Of a DNA stretch of 64,000 nt, positions 37,297-49,879 are shown one piece after another. The translations under genes and the position numbers were made by a program. The number at the start of each line of letters is the position of its first letter. The stretch's first letter is position 1. Origin of the DNA: Chamaecyparis obtusa (Eukaryota > Streptophyta > Pinopsida > Cupressales > Cupressaceae); NCBI GenBank assembly GCA_027943335.1, contig BSBK01000879.1:430001-494000 (forward strand). The letters run 5' to 3'. The notes beneath the pieces were generated by a model. The model saw only the letters and a program-made list of their open reading frames with translations. It did no database searches and was not told where the DNA came from.

Positions 37297-38462
37297 TGTT
37301 AGGAATGAATGCTTGGCAGTCATTCTATAGCAGTTGTTGTTGCATTCATGACTATGATTGTCATTGATGTCAACATAATGATCTTCTGGATACTCACAGA
37401 GAAGCAGATAGTGTTTGGATTAGCGCATGTGGGATATTGCAGTTGGAGCTATGTGATGTTGAGGATATACTCTTTGATATGTTATATGTTGATGGTTAAG
37501 AGAAAATAAAATAATTCATTTATTCATGGAAGTTATGAGCATTTTTGTGGAAGCAATATTCAGGCAGTGTTCCTGAGTAGCGGTTTGTGGAAATCAGATG
37601 ATATCTCCTGATCAGGATGGAATCTAGTTTTGCACAATGGAAGTTAGAGACACAATGATAGTGACATGGATGACAGCACAAACTTTGAGGTCACAGGAGT
37701 GGAAAATTATTGTATTTGGAAGCCGACAGTTTTGTGTAATTTTGATGTAGCGTGTGGAAACTTTTATTTTGTAATTGTGTGTTGACTCATTTGTAATTAC
37801 TTGAATGTGGTATAAAGGAAGGAATGTTTTTTCTTGTTGTAATATGGTTGAATGTGAATGTATGCATGAAGTGAAGAAAAGAGCTAATATAGTTGTGAAA
37901 GTGAAATTGTGAAGGAAGACATGCGAAGTACAGAGATCTGAAATTGAGATCTGGTGTAGCAGTGAGTGTAGTTTGGCACAGTGAGAAAGGAGGTAACATA
38001 TTTTCTATTATTCTATTGAATAATCTTGAGATCATTTGGACAGTGTGTTCAATGATCTTTCCATTGAAGCTATTTGGGCAGTGGGTCCTTCTGTCTTCCA
38101 TAACTCTTAACATGGTTAGGATCTTTTAACAGGGTTTCAAAATCTCCTAACCGGAATTCATATGTATTGAATGTATTTCATAAGACTCCTAACAAAGTCC
38201 ACCCTTTCAGAAGGAATATTCATATTAGTGCATCTTTTGTGGGCATCATTCCCACTGGGGTTTACTCTTTGATCAAGAGGTTCCCTAGTCAACATATCTT
38301 GTGTTATTGTTTTATTGTGTATGGATATCTTTCTATGGTTGGTAATTATATTGCTTACATGGTTAAATGTTGTTGAAGTTGATAAAAGTTATAATTATCT
38401 GATAACTGATTCACCCCCCCCCCCCCCCTCTCAGTTATCTTGGTGGACTTTACTTTCTAACA
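37297..38462 (+). repeat. 3' LTR of plus-strand copia
   Basis: TGTTAGGAATG...CTTTCTAACA, pairing with 2568-3721. It holds a C-run of about 16 bases near 38413. Confidence 0.9.
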
Positions 38463-39403
38463 TGTATGTCTACCTCTATTTTTTACGCTTATGGAAAAAT
38501 AGTAAATGGGAGAATTAATGAAGTTAATGCTATTAATGGTTAGAGGATGCCCAAAAGTAGCCTCTCATCCTAGGCATCTTGCTCATCTTATAGTGGATCT
38601 TGAGGACATTGCCATAGTCAAGAAGGCTATTAATAGGGTACAAACAAACACATGCATTTAACTAGCCTTGTTAGCTAATGTCATGCTTTAAAATGTGTTT
38701 TAATGTTTTATTGAATTGAAGTATGTAGACAGTGAATGATGTTGTTACTAGAATGCTTTCAGCTGGATTCGTGAGATATTTCAATTGCTTAGCTTGTAAT
38801 TTTTCTACTCTTAATGTTTTTCCTTTGTTTTATCTTATAGTTATGTTGCAACTAAAAGATAACTATATTCCTATGCATAAAAGGGGTTAAAATTTTTTTA
38901 TAGAAAATATCTATGCCCTAGGTATTGAATCTCTCTTTCTATAAAAAAAATTAAAAATGAAACTGGACAAATACACAAGTTATAAGCTATGTAGTCAAGG
39001 TATGTCAAAATTATGGTTTAGTCAACTTCAAACATTAATAAAATATGCAATAATCATGATAATGTCGTCAAAATAATTGGATGCCCTTCGTATGGATGTT
39101 AGAAACTAAATTTGAAAGAAGCACATTGATAACTATTTTAGAAAAAAATTATCATCTATGAAAATAATGTAACTCTTTGAAAATGATGTTTTCAACAACA
39201 TACCAATTTTTGTGGGAGAAAGAAAAAACCATTCAAATCAATTCAAAAATAAAAATAAAAAATATATTTATAATCTAGACAAAAAATCCTAAAAGACTCT
39301 TCTTTACTTCATCTTCCGATTTCAAATGGTTTGACGACAATATGCATCCAAATCTTAAAGTTTTTTGCAAAATGTAGAGTTCAGTGTCCGTTCAGGAAAA
39401 AAA
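38463..39403. other. Right arm of the TCCT element
   Basis: AT-rich arm. A stretch about 38544-38660 stays open in one frame (RGCPKVASHPRHLAHLIVDL, then EDIAIVKKAINR) after a possible acceptor TTAG and before GTACAA. It looks exon-like but I do not recognise it. Nothing else is visible. Confidence 0.45.
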
Positions 39404-39430
39404 GTGTAACCCACTATTGTGGGTTCACCC
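39404..39430 (-). repeat. Right terminal inverted repeat of the TCCT element
   Basis: Inverted partner of 2163-2189. It is followed directly by the second TCCT and then by the rest of the interrupted LTR. Confidence 0.85.
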
Positions 39431-39600
39431 TCCTATGTAAAATAAAATTCATACATATATTAATTTATTCATCTAATAAAAATATGTATAGCAAAGCTAA
39501 TAAATTGACTTAGGTTGTCTACAAGCAACCAAGTCAAAAAGTCAATAAAAAGTCACCAATTATTTTTAAAAGTTTAATATCTGCAAAATCGGTTATGACA
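39431..39600 (-). repeat. 3' LTR of chromovirus copy 1, inner part
   Basis: Matches 48525-48691. It ends CGGTTATGACA, which is the LTR start TGTCATAACCG on the minus strand. Confidence 0.88.
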
Positions 39601-39612
39601 TCCTTCCTCTCT
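39601..39612 (-). promoter_or_regulatory. Polypurine tract of chromovirus copy 1
   Basis: On the minus strand AGAGAGGAAGGA lies directly before TGTCATAACC. Confidence 0.7.
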
Positions 39613-39710
39613 AAGAGAAGACGGTGTCCCGATGTCTTATGAAAATACAACATAAGTTCTCACACCATAAACTAACTGAAAAACATTAATTAAATAACAT
39701 ATATATAAGT

Positions 39711-40130
39711 CTATGGAAGTAAATGCGGAGAAGATCTAATCATATCATCTACATCCTCCCGTGTAGCATTGTCAACAGGGAATTGGTCCCATTTGACCTT
39801 ATACTGCAAGATCTCTATGTTATGTACCCTGATGGTACACTGATCAATGATACTGGATGGCTCCACTAATACCACTCTTGAATCATGTACCTGTAAAGCA
39901 CGCCAATCAAGGATATAAGAAGCATCAAGATGATAGGGTTTCAGTAAAGATACATGAAACACATTATGAATACAAGCAAGAGTGGGTGGCAAGGCCAGTC
40001 TATATCCAACAGGATTGATAATCTCCAAAACATCAAAAGGCCGAACATATCTAGGTGTGAGCTTAGAAGCTCTTCCAAAAGATATAGAACTCTTATGTGG
40101 CCTCACACGAAGAAAAATTTTGTCCCCCAC
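39711..40130 (-). pseudogene. Chromovirus integrase C-terminus with chromodomain-like tail
   Basis: A 139-codon frame starts MGDKIFLRVRPHKSSISFG and contains RYVRPFDVLEIINPVGYRLALPP-type and HNVFHVSLLKPY sequence, the usual GPF/Y-like module of gypsy integrases. The end has IEILQYKVKWDQFPVDNATR and EDVDDM...PHLL. This aligns by eye with the chromodomain tails of Tekay/Del chromoviruses (I-x-I-L-x-x-V...VKV-W...A-T-W-E), which target chromatin. The aromatic cage residues look partly lost. The frame is intact over its length. Confidence 0.75.
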
Positions 40131-40159
40131 ATGAACTGTCTGAAGGTACGATTCTTTTT

Positions 40160-41086
40160 TGCATAACCCTTTTGTCTATTAGCGGCTTCCTTCAACCTTT
40201 CTCAAATAAGAGTCATCTTCTCTTCCATCTCCCTTAGTAAGTTAGGAACAACAATGCTTATGTCCTCTACCTTGTCCCAACTGATAGGTGTTCAGCACTT
40301 TCTTCCATACAGTGCTTCAAAAGGAGCCATACCTAGAGAAGAATGATGAGAATTATTGTAAGCAAACTCAACCAAAGGAAGATACTCTTCCCACTTGTAT
40401 TGTTGATCCATGCAATACATTCTCAGTAAGTCCTCAAGACCCTGATTTACCCTCTCAATTTGACCATCTGTCTAAGGATGATAGGATGTGATAAAGTTCA
40501 ATCTAGTTCCCAAAGAAGTGTTTAAAGTTGTCCAGAACCTTGATGTCATCCTCGTGTCCCTATCAGATATTATGGTCTCATGTACTCCGTGAAGTCTAAA
40601 AATCTCCTGAACAAATTTATTGGCCAAAACCAAGGATCCATCCCTCAAACTAACTGGTATGAAATGAGAAACCTTGGTCAATTTATCAACCACAACCAAT
40701 ATTACATCATGCTTGCGCTTATTCATTGGTAAACCTTGGACAAAGTCCATAGTGATAACCTACCACTTGTATTTTGGTATCTCATGAGGATACAAAAGTC
40801 CAGCTGGATGGACATGCTTAGCTTTGACCCTCTGACATTCTATGCACTGAGCTATAGATGCTACCACATCTCTTTTAAGTCCAGACCAAAAATACAATGG
40901 TCGCATATCAGCAGGCATCTTATTCACTCCTGGATGTCCTAAAAATGGAGTGCAATGCATCTCCTCAAAAACCAATTTCCTCAACCCATCCTGGTTGGGA
41001 ATATACATCCTCCCTTGGTATCTCAAAATACCATCCTCATCAAAAGAGTAACCATCAAAATGGTGATCTGTCAAATCATTCTGCAA
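40160..41086 (-). pseudogene. Chromovirus integrase zinc finger and core (copy 1)
   Basis: Frame 40760-41086 has HCTPFLGHPGVNKM...CIECQRVKAKH, the H-H-C-C zinc finger. Frame 40472-40750 has MDFVQGLPMNKRKHDVILVV and SDRDTRMTSRFW, giving two Asp of the D-D-E core. The Glu region follows in broken frame. Stops separate the parts. Confidence 0.85.
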
Positions 41087-41155
41087 TGCTGATTTGACAA
41101 ATTTATAATGGTCATCACCTTGGAGGTTCTACAATACCTGTTCCTTTAGGCATGT

Positions 41156-41700
41156 TCAAGTAGTGGAAATAGCTGCAATGTGTCTCCTTCTGCTCAAAGC
41201 ATCAACTACCCTATTTTCCTTCCCTTTGATATATTCAATGACAAAATCATACTCACTCAAGAATTCTATCCATCGCCGTTGTCTGGCATTAAGGTTGGGT
41301 TGAGTGAAGATGTACCTCAAACCCATGTGATCTATTTTCAACTTGAAAGGCTTACCTAAAAGATAGTGTCTCCACATCACAAGTGCATAAACTATGGTAG
41401 AAAGTTCAAAATCATGAGGCTCATAGTTAACCTTGTACTGCTTCAACTTTCATGACTCATAAGCCACTACTTTACCATTTTGCATAAGTACACCTCCTAA
41501 ACCCTCACCTAAAGCATCAGTGATAACAGTAAAATGATCGTTAGGATCTGGTATAACTAGAATGGGAGCGGATGTGAGTTTCTATTTCAGTGATTGGAAA
41601 GATTGCTCACAAACCTCTATCCATTTGAATCTCTTTCATTTCCTTTGAAGGGATGTAATAGGTGCCGATATCTTGGAGAATCCCTCCACAAAATTTATGT
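41156..41700 (-). pseudogene. Chromovirus RNase H (copy 1)
   Basis: Frame 41156-41446 reads YALVMWRHYLLGKPFKLKID and RYIFTQPNLNARQRRW, then EFLSEYDFVIEYIKGKENRV and VDALSRR, typical of gypsy RNase H and its connection to integrase. The part upstream is broken by stops. Confidence 0.85.
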
Positions 41701-42430
41701 AATATCCTGCAAGCCCCATGAAGCTTCTAAATTCACTCACATTTGTGGTGTTGGCCATTCAAGTATAGCTTGAATATTTGTAGGATCTACTATGATTCCC
41801 TTAGCAGAAATTATATGTCCCAAATAATGAATTTCTTTTTTTATAAAATGAGCACTTGGATAGTTTTCCATACAATTTCTTATCCCTGAGGCACTACAAA
41901 ACTATACGCAAGTGCTCCTCGTGATTCTTGGAATAAATTAAAATATCATCAATGAAAATCTCTACAAATTTATCCAAGCAATCTCAGAACACACTATTCA
42001 TCAAGTCCATGAATGTTGTAGGAGCATTAGTTAGACAAAAAGGTAATACTACAAACTCATAATTCCCATACCTTTTTCTGAAAGTTGTTTTTTCTATATC
42101 TTCCTCCTTGATCCGGACCTGATGGTATCCAAATCTTAAGTCAATTTTTTAGAACATTGTTTCTCCTTTCATTTAATCTAATAGCTCATCTATTCTCAGA
42201 AGTGGATATATGTTCTTTATTGTCACCTTGTTGAGCATTCGGTAGTCTATACATAACCTCAAGGTGTCATCTTTCTTCTTTACGAAGATCACAGGTGCTC
42301 CACATGGTGACACACTGGGGCATATGAACTCTTTTTCTAAAAGTTCCTGCAACTGGGTTTTTAACTCATACATTTCATTGGTTGCCATTTTGTATGGAGC
42401 CTTGGATTGAGGTTCGATTCTAGGCAACAC
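41701..42430 (-). pseudogene. Chromovirus reverse transcriptase (copy 1)
   Basis: Frame 42173-42430 reads [20 protein letters not shown], then [20 protein letters not shown] and [20 protein letters not shown]. Near 41960-41900, in broken frame, [16 protein letters not shown] holds the catalytic Asp pair. Several stops and frameshifts are present. Confidence 0.87.
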
Positions 42431-43050
42431 ATCTATAGAAAAGTCAAATTCTCTCTTAGGAGGTAATTCAGGTAGTTCTTATGGAAACACATCTTGAAAC
42501 TCTTGCAAGATAAGATAATCATTTAGACTAGAAGGAGTGTCTAAGTCCTTTGCATAAGCTACATAAATCACACACCCTTTCTTCTGGGCTTTCTTCATTT
42601 GCATTGCAAATATTAGCCTTAGTTCCAAATGCTTCTGAATAACCTTAACAATTATAGGAATACCTAAATCATCTAGACATTGAATTGACTTATCCTTGCA
42701 ATTCACTATGACCTTGTGCTCAATTAGCTAGTTTATGCCCAAAATAATATCATAAGATCCTAAAGGAGTGACATAAAGGTTAACTTGTGTTTTAAAATTG
42801 GGAAATTCCAAATTACTGCGTGCTAGACACTGCTCAACCCTATGCTCTGTCTTATTGTCGTATTCAACCATCCATGGTTCAAATAAATAACCAGCTCTAA
42901 CAAGTAACTTTGAAATAAACTTAGGATCTATAAAACATTCAATAGCTCCAATGTTAATTAAAATAGAAACATCATGTCCTTAGAGCTTACCAGGGATCTG
43001 AATGGGAGCTGCCTGAAAATATGCTTGGCGATGATCAACAACTGCATGAA
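42431..43050 (-). pseudogene. Chromovirus protease and linker (copy 1)
   Basis: Minus-strand reading near 42950 gives HDVSILINIGAIEC where copy 2 has LIDTGATECFID. The catalytic Asp-Thr-Gly has become Asn-Ile-Gly, so the protease is dead. Frame 42479-42706 is the linker to RT (DLGIPIIVKVIQKH...CVIYVAYAKDLDTP). Confidence 0.8.
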
Positions 43051-43310
43051 TCTAGTGCTGAACTTGAGGAGCTTTACCCTCTCTCTGAGTCATATTTTTA
43101 GGACAATAAGTAGCATAATGATTACCCCCATAATTGAAACATCCATTCCTTGATCCCTACCTATTTTCAGTTATGTTCCTCCAATTATTTTCATTCATGT
43201 TATTGCCCCTGTACTAATTTTGATTCTGAGGGTTGTTATTATGATGCAAGGGTATCCAAAGTTGAGGCAGGGGCATTCTATGTCCTCGATGAAACTACAT
43301 AGGTGTTTGT
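43051..43310 (-). pseudogene. Chromovirus gag zinc-knuckle part (copy 1)
   Basis: Minus-strand reading gives NGCFNYGGNHYATYCP, a C-x2-C-x4-H-x4-C knuckle in which the second Cys is now Tyr. Copy 2 keeps CFNCGGNHYATYC. A following stretch is Asn-rich. Stops are present. Confidence 0.75.
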
Positions 43311-44185
43311 ATTTTGGCTGGTTTTTACTCAGTTGCAGGCTTGACCGATGACCTTGATCATTGAAGGAAGCTCGGTCACTGAAGGAACTCGACAGTCCTT
43401 GATGCTCGATAAAAGTGTTACTCGGTCATGCCTGCGGTGCTTGGTTGACACTGGTGCTCGACGATGCTTAGCGTGCTCGGTTAATTCGCTGATGCTCTAT
43501 AGTTCTAGCTTACCGATGAAAGTTCTATATGATTTGTTGGGCCGACTTGGTGCATTTATCGTTTGTATCTTTTGTTGGATTCTCCTAAGTGGATCTGGAG
43601 GTCGACATGTTGAATTAAATGTTTGTATACAATTTGTAAGCTGACTTGTGTGGAATTTAATATTTGTTAGGAAGAGTTAAAGGTTTCATCTTGCCGACTT
43701 GTGGCTAATGATTAGTATTCAAGGGGTGTTTGGGTAGATGTTTAGGAAGATAGAAGGAGGGAGACAACTTATTAGATCTGGATTGTTAGATGTGAATTCT
43801 GAAAGCTGAAGTTGGAGAAGTTGTGGAAAATATCTTGCATGATCTTGCAAATCAGATTTCTATCTGATAGTTTGTAATAGCAGAGCTAGTGGTTTGCCCA
43901 CTTGGGAACAAGGAGATTTCTTGGAGGCTTGTGAGCTCAAGTTTAGATCTTCCTTAGGGTTTCCATCAACGTCTGATTGTCTTCAAAGCTAAACTAGCTA
44001 GAGATTGTATTGGATTTGAGTGTGGATCTTGCAGAATTATTTCTAATTGTAATTGGCCCTAACTCGGAAGGCCTTACAGTCGAGCATGTTAATGCAAATT
44101 ACTTGAAACAATTATTGTGTTATATGTTGTGTTGAGTATTCCGCTGTGTGATTCTGAAGCTACTTGGTTTGAACTATCCTTAATT
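43311..44185. repeat. Insertion inside gag shared by both chromovirus copies, possible solo LTR
   Basis: About 0.9 kb between the zinc-knuckle and N-terminal parts of gag, present at the same place in copy 2 (53510-54327 plus 61749 to about 61830). It is rich in CTCGGT/CCGA motifs at the left and ends with LTR-like text (GGCCTTACAGTCGAGCATG...). I could not fix its exact ends or a target duplication. It must predate the split of the two copies. Confidence 0.55.
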
Positions 44186-45208
44186 GGATCCTCCTCACCT
44201 CGGTCTGCATCATATTATTTTTTCCCCCATTACCCTTACCTTTACCTCTCAGGTTTTGCACTTGCTGACGTCCATTGTTCCTTGATTTATCATTGTCATA
44301 CTTTCTCTCAAATCCTTGTGAACTATCATTTCTCTGTGAGGTTTTAATTGCTAATACCCTTTTCAGTTTCTCGTCTTATAATAATGCCTTAGCATATGAA
44401 AATTCCATAGTTTTTGGTTCATGCATCTCAACCTCATATCCAATCTTTGGATGTAATCCCAAAATGAACTTACGTGTCCTAAAATGTTCATCCTACAGAT
44501 ATTATGGAACATATCTCACCAAATGGAAAAACCTGTCATGATACTTGGTCACAGACAAAACCCCTTGGATCAAATTTTGGAACTCAGACACTTTCATGTC
44601 ATAAAATAGTTGTGGTAACCATTATTTCCTGAAGAGGACTAGGAAGTCCTCCCAAGATATATATCTTGGTCGCAACTTCTTCTTAGCCATTTCATTATTC
44701 CACCATGTAGTTGCTTCTCCAATTAGCTGGAAAGCACCCCATAAAGCCCTAGACTGTCCAAAAAGATTTTGAACATGAAAGTACTTTTCCATGGAGATGA
44801 TATATGCCTCTACATCATCCCATATAGTTTAGCCATCAAAAGTAGGTGGTATGACCTTTTTAAGGTCCTTGCCTAGTTCCTCATCTATCTGGACATTATT
44901 TAGATCTCTTGTATTTTCCCTAATATTGGTATCTCTCTTACGACATTCCTCAATCCTCCTATCCTCTCCTCTTTTTGTTGAGCCTCAAGCCTTCGATCTT
45001 CCACCTATTTCCTACAAGCTTCATCATCTTGCAAACCCTCATTCTTTCTACCTCTTAAGTCATTTTCAATGACATTCATTCGATCATTTTGTTGCTACAA
45101 GATGTTCCTCTGTTCAGCTAAGAGGGCTACGATTTCATCTAGCCTTTGATTGGGAAAACCATTTTGTTGATTGCTAGTTTCAAATTGGCCACTGTTTCGG
45201 GTTTGCAT
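44186..45208 (-). pseudogene. Chromovirus gag N-terminal part (copy 1)
   Basis: The start ATG is at 45206-45208 (minus): MQTRNSGQFETSNQQNGFPN, then QRLDEIVALLAEQRNIL followed by a TAG where copy 2 also suggests Gln. A Retrotrans_gag core follows in broken frames (WWN-EMA, F..LFR-QWLP, EFQNL-QGVLSV). Several TAG stops stand at likely CAG sites. Confidence 0.75.
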
Positions 45209-46356
45209 GGGTTTAAACACAACTCAAATACCACATGTAAAGATGAAAAATACAATAAATAAATAAACATGATAAAATCCTAAAATAATATTCCATGTAT
45301 GTCATTAATGATAAAAATTTGACGAAATTGTCAATATACAATAATCATGAAAAGGAGTTAAAAATTATAACATTTGACCAAATCGTCGAATAGTACAATC
45401 ATTTAGGCAATAAAAATACATCATATTACAAAATTTCAACCTTTTGTCGATCCAAATCATATAAATCAAAAAATACAATATCAATGATAAACATCATTTC
45501 CCAAACCGTCAAAATCACAGTAACAAGGCACCACACTGTCAGCAATCCATGTCTCCTAAGCCTCTAGAGAGCATGTCCACCTGCAAATCCTCAGATGAGA
45601 GTGTGGCCCAGGCACTTTTTCTACCCAACCATGGAGTGGTTAGCTTCCCCGAGGCTTACCCTGAAGTGGAAAGTGCACCGAACCTGCTCAATGAGAATAG
45701 CTTCTCAGCACTGATGGATCAGAAGAATATGATGCAACTGTGAGTCTAACTACTTAACATTCTTATTCTAAGTAGAAATCCTAATCATGGGGTGGTAGAG
45801 AGAAAAATTACATAGCTAACCAAGAATATTAAAAATACATATGTGAAATGAAAACTTTGGCCAAAGTATCTTTTCAAAATCAGTTTCACTGATAGGTAAT
45901 TATAGCTAAATTACCCTTCTCTGTTTATTCCACGTTACACGTCAATTCTAAATAGAACATAATTCAAAGGTAGTTTTACTAGTTTCATTCATAAAATAGA
46001 AGGTAGTTTTACTGGCTTCATTCATAAAATATAATTTCTAATTTATTTTTCCTCAAATGTAAAGTTAAATAAACAACTGTGACTTTCTAAAACTGTAAGT
46101 AACTTATTCATTATAAATATTTAATTCAGTTTTTTGCCAATTTCAATTCATGATAAATAACAAAACAAAATAGAGATATGTTCAGATTTTCAAGAATTTA
46201 CTATTTTAACAGCCATGTGCATAAAAGAGAAACACACTGTCAACAAAGTAATATGTACATATAAAAATAACGAAGTAACATGATAGAGTTTACAATTTTT
46301 GTTTTAAATCTACTTTCAAAGAACATGTACTTAATTATATACATATCAACATTCAA
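45209..46356 (-). other. Chromovirus 5' leader (copy 1)
   Basis: Lies between gag and the 5' LTR. Its part nearest gag (about 45209-45605) repeats at 63600-64000 in copy 2. The primer site was not recognised, so the LTR inner edge is uncertain and may lie within this stretch. No gene. Confidence 0.55.
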
Positions 46357-48691
46357 CTGTCCTCTTTAAGTCACTGAATATGTTTTATGGATCTAATTAA
46401 ATTCATGGTTCTGGAACTAGCAGATAAGGGCAGTCCACAGTTTAGAGACAACCTAAAATCATGGTAGTAAAATACTTTTCACCAAAGGAATCTAGGTTTC
46501 CAACTTAATGTATCCAGACTTTTAAAAGTATTCTTTTTTTTTTGTTCCAAACTCTTTATACATAAAATGTTGAAATGGGCCTTTTATTATGTTTCCTTCC
46601 CACTAATGATTCATAGGTGAAAGCAAACAATTTGACACTTAGAGTTTTAACAATTCAAAAAGTATTATGTGCAAAGTGATAGAGAATTCTACGAACCAAG
46701 AGCAAACTTAAAACTTGCGACCCATAACAAATAGAAATTGAATGTCAATACCTTATTTCGTCAATGGTTTCCCAAATAGGACAAAACAACAAATGAAAAG
46801 ATTAAAAGGTGTTGGTTTATTAAGGTGTTGAAGCTTAAGAAAATATTAACTTAATGACCTCAATCAAAGTTTACGACATTAGGCGATGTCTAATTGGTTA
46901 AGGAACCTAAATTAAAGAGACAATAAAAAAACTATTACATGACCAATTCCAGCCCAATTACTCTGCAATCAAACTATAGGTGATTCTATATGGATAAGTA
47001 AGATGAAAATTCCCAGGTTCGCATATTTGGTATGATACAAGAATAGAGAAATCTTAACCTATCATTTCCTAAAGTTTAACAGTAGCTGAAGAAATGGCTG
47101 CTAAAATGAGTAACACTCAGATGAAAACACACACATTTGACTCTGAAAGTTTTTTCCAGCCAAAAAGAAAAATTTAAGCTAAAAATAATCTGTTAATATA
47201 AGACCTGTGCTTCTTCATGCTACTCATAAAGTATGCAGATGCAAGGAAAACAAAGGATACTTATTGTATTTTTAACCAATACAAAAATTATTATTTTCAT
47301 AAAATATCTACAAGTTTCAAAGATTTTAGAGAAGTTTAGGAACTTGGTATCTTCTATGAGTGTCAATTCCTAGTAAGTCCAATCTTGTGTTGATTGAATT
47401 ACTCACCCTCCTTGGCGCATGAAGCTCACCCTCTCTCCTTCCTTGTTGCGTTTCCTTCCTAATGCCTTTCCCCCCTTCCTTGCTCTCCTCTGCCTAGCGC
47501 CTCCTCTGTTCTTTCTTGGTTGCATGTGTTTCTCTTCTTAACACTTTCTTTTCTCTCTTCTCTACGTTATTTTATTTTCTCCCTCCTTTACAAACTGACT
47601 TCCCTTTTACCACAATGCGTGCTCTTTTCTCTAGTTGCGTGCAGCTTCCTTTATTTCCTTCTCCGTATTTCTTCACTATTTTTTTTCCAGCTCTACACAC
47701 CACTATTCTCTTATCATTCATTGCCCCTCCACTCTAGCATTGAATCCAGCATTCCCCATCTCCCCTGCTGTCGTGTGTTTAGCATACCCATAAATCAGGG
47801 TAGTAACCTTGATTTAGTGACCAAGTCCTCCTCTCAAGCAGTTTCACCTTTATTAAAATAGATAAGACTTTGGTTCGCATAAGGCAACTAGAGATTACAA
47901 TTAAACTTTCCTAAAATAAATTCCCAACTTCTTCATAACAAGATAATAAATATCAAACTCTACGAAGAGTGAGAAGAAATCAATTTCATTTGAATTCTAA
48001 AATTTCTAATAAAAACTATAATTTTAATACTCACAATGAATATTCACTATAATTAATTAAACATGTTTAAGTTGATAACGTATGTTTCATATCAATAGAC
48101 TCTTAATGAAACAAAATATTTAATTAAAATCCAAGCTCCATTATAAGATGCTAATTGCTTAAAGAGATTTCATAAAATAAATAGCCACACAAATTTGATT
48201 AAAACTTTTAATAAGCAATACAATTCTCAAACTTCTTTCAAAAAAATTAAAACGTCTAAGTGGTGTGTGTTTTAACCATATAATTCCGAACTCATCCTTA
48301 TCGAGGAGCTAGGCTATCTTACCTCGACCACACCCCCGTCTTTAGTCTTGTCAACAAATTGTACACTCAATTTTCCATCAGTAGGTTAGTTCCCGAAAAT
48401 AATAACCAATTTACTTGCAGAATATTCATCATGAGCATTTTTAATCATATCAAATAAAATGATATTTTATAACATATAACCTGATCTTAACATGATAATC
48501 ATTAATCACTTTAATTTATCATCCTACAGAAAAGAAAATTCATACATATATTAATTTATTCTTCTAATAAAAACATGTATGGCAAAGCTAATAAATTGAC
48601 TTGGGTCGTCTACAAGCGACCAAGTCAAAAAGTCAATAAAAAGTAGTCAATTATTTTTAAAAGTTTAATGTCTGCAAAATCGGTTATGACA
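46357..48691 (-). repeat. 5' LTR of chromovirus copy 1
   Basis: Partner of 1-2162 plus 39431-39600. The minus-strand start TGTCATAACCGATTTTGC at 48691 is firm. The other edge is set only by the window start of its partner and may be further left. This copy lacks the 37-kb insertion and so shows the empty site at about 48524. Confidence 0.85.
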
Positions 48692-48735
48692 GTGTGTGGG
48701 GGTGGGGTGGGGTGGGGTGAGGTGGGGGGGCGGGC
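48692..48735 (+). repeat. G-rich tract next to LTR
   Basis: GTGTGTGGGGGTGGGGTGGG and onward: at least four runs of four or more G within 40 bases, a G-quadruplex-type sequence directly beside the LTR edge. Confidence 0.85.
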
Positions 48736-49879
48736 TTATGTAACCTTATCTTACTAGTTTTCTTATGTTGTTAAAAAGATTTCAAGACTAATTTAAAAAA
48801 AAATCAAGACTCTTGACAAAATTGAATACAAAACTATTGTGTTTTCAAAAATTCATTATATCTCTCAAATGGCGTTGAATTTTTCTAAAATATTTGTTTA
48901 CTCCCAATAAAAAAATTTATCCTAGATAATAAATTTTGAGAGTGAGTTATGATAATTTTATTATTTTTGACAAATATGAATTTCTAGTTAAAAGTAGTTA
49001 ATTTTTCTGAATTTTTAAATTTTTCAAAGTTTTAGAGGGGGTTATTCATTACATTTTTATTCTTGAAGTCAAATAATTAATATAAAATTATATATTTGTC
49101 AATAATTAGGGTTTTTAAGGTCAAATTAAAGAATTATTATATTTTTTTAAAGATCTTGAAAATTCAATAGAACAAGTTTTTCCAATTTTATCTTTGAGAT
49201 AAAAATGATTGAATCTTGTTTGACTAGATCAAAAAAATGAAATTATAATCTTGTGATGATCATATATTTTCTTTACGTCTATTTTGTTGAATCATAACAC
49301 TACTTTTTTATCCTTGCAAGAGTCCTATTATTATTTCTAAAATCATAAAAAAACAATATATGTCATATAGACAATGTGAGATTATGTGTTGGAATACACT
49401 ACATTCCACACGGTGATTTAGTTATTATTAGCACATTTTATTGACAGATGATAATGGCTCAAATGTCATCTTCTGTGAATTATTATATTTAGAATTTTTT
49501 TATAATAATAAATGCAATATAAAATCATTCAAATACAATTGATATTTCTTTTAGAGAAAGATTCCCAAAGTCTTGGAAGATATTGGTTGCAATGAATAAT
49601 TAATAATTCTTTGATTTTGAGAAATATGTTTTGTTTTGTTTATTGAGTTTGATGGGTAATTATATAATAAGAAATAGATATGTGAGTGTGGTGTTTAGAC
49701 TTTGATTTCAAGAAATATTTTGTTCATTGAATTGAATTGAAGTTAATATTAAATATAATAGCCTTAAATGTATAAAATTATAATTAGATTATTCAAATGA
49801 AATTGATTTCATGATTATGGTCACATTAAATTTATATGAGGACTCAAGTACTATATATTATGTTATATGATCATATATG
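48736..49879. other. AT-rich spacer, no gene seen
   Basis: Strongly AT-rich, with no frame longer than background and no recognisable repeat end. Confidence 0.6.
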
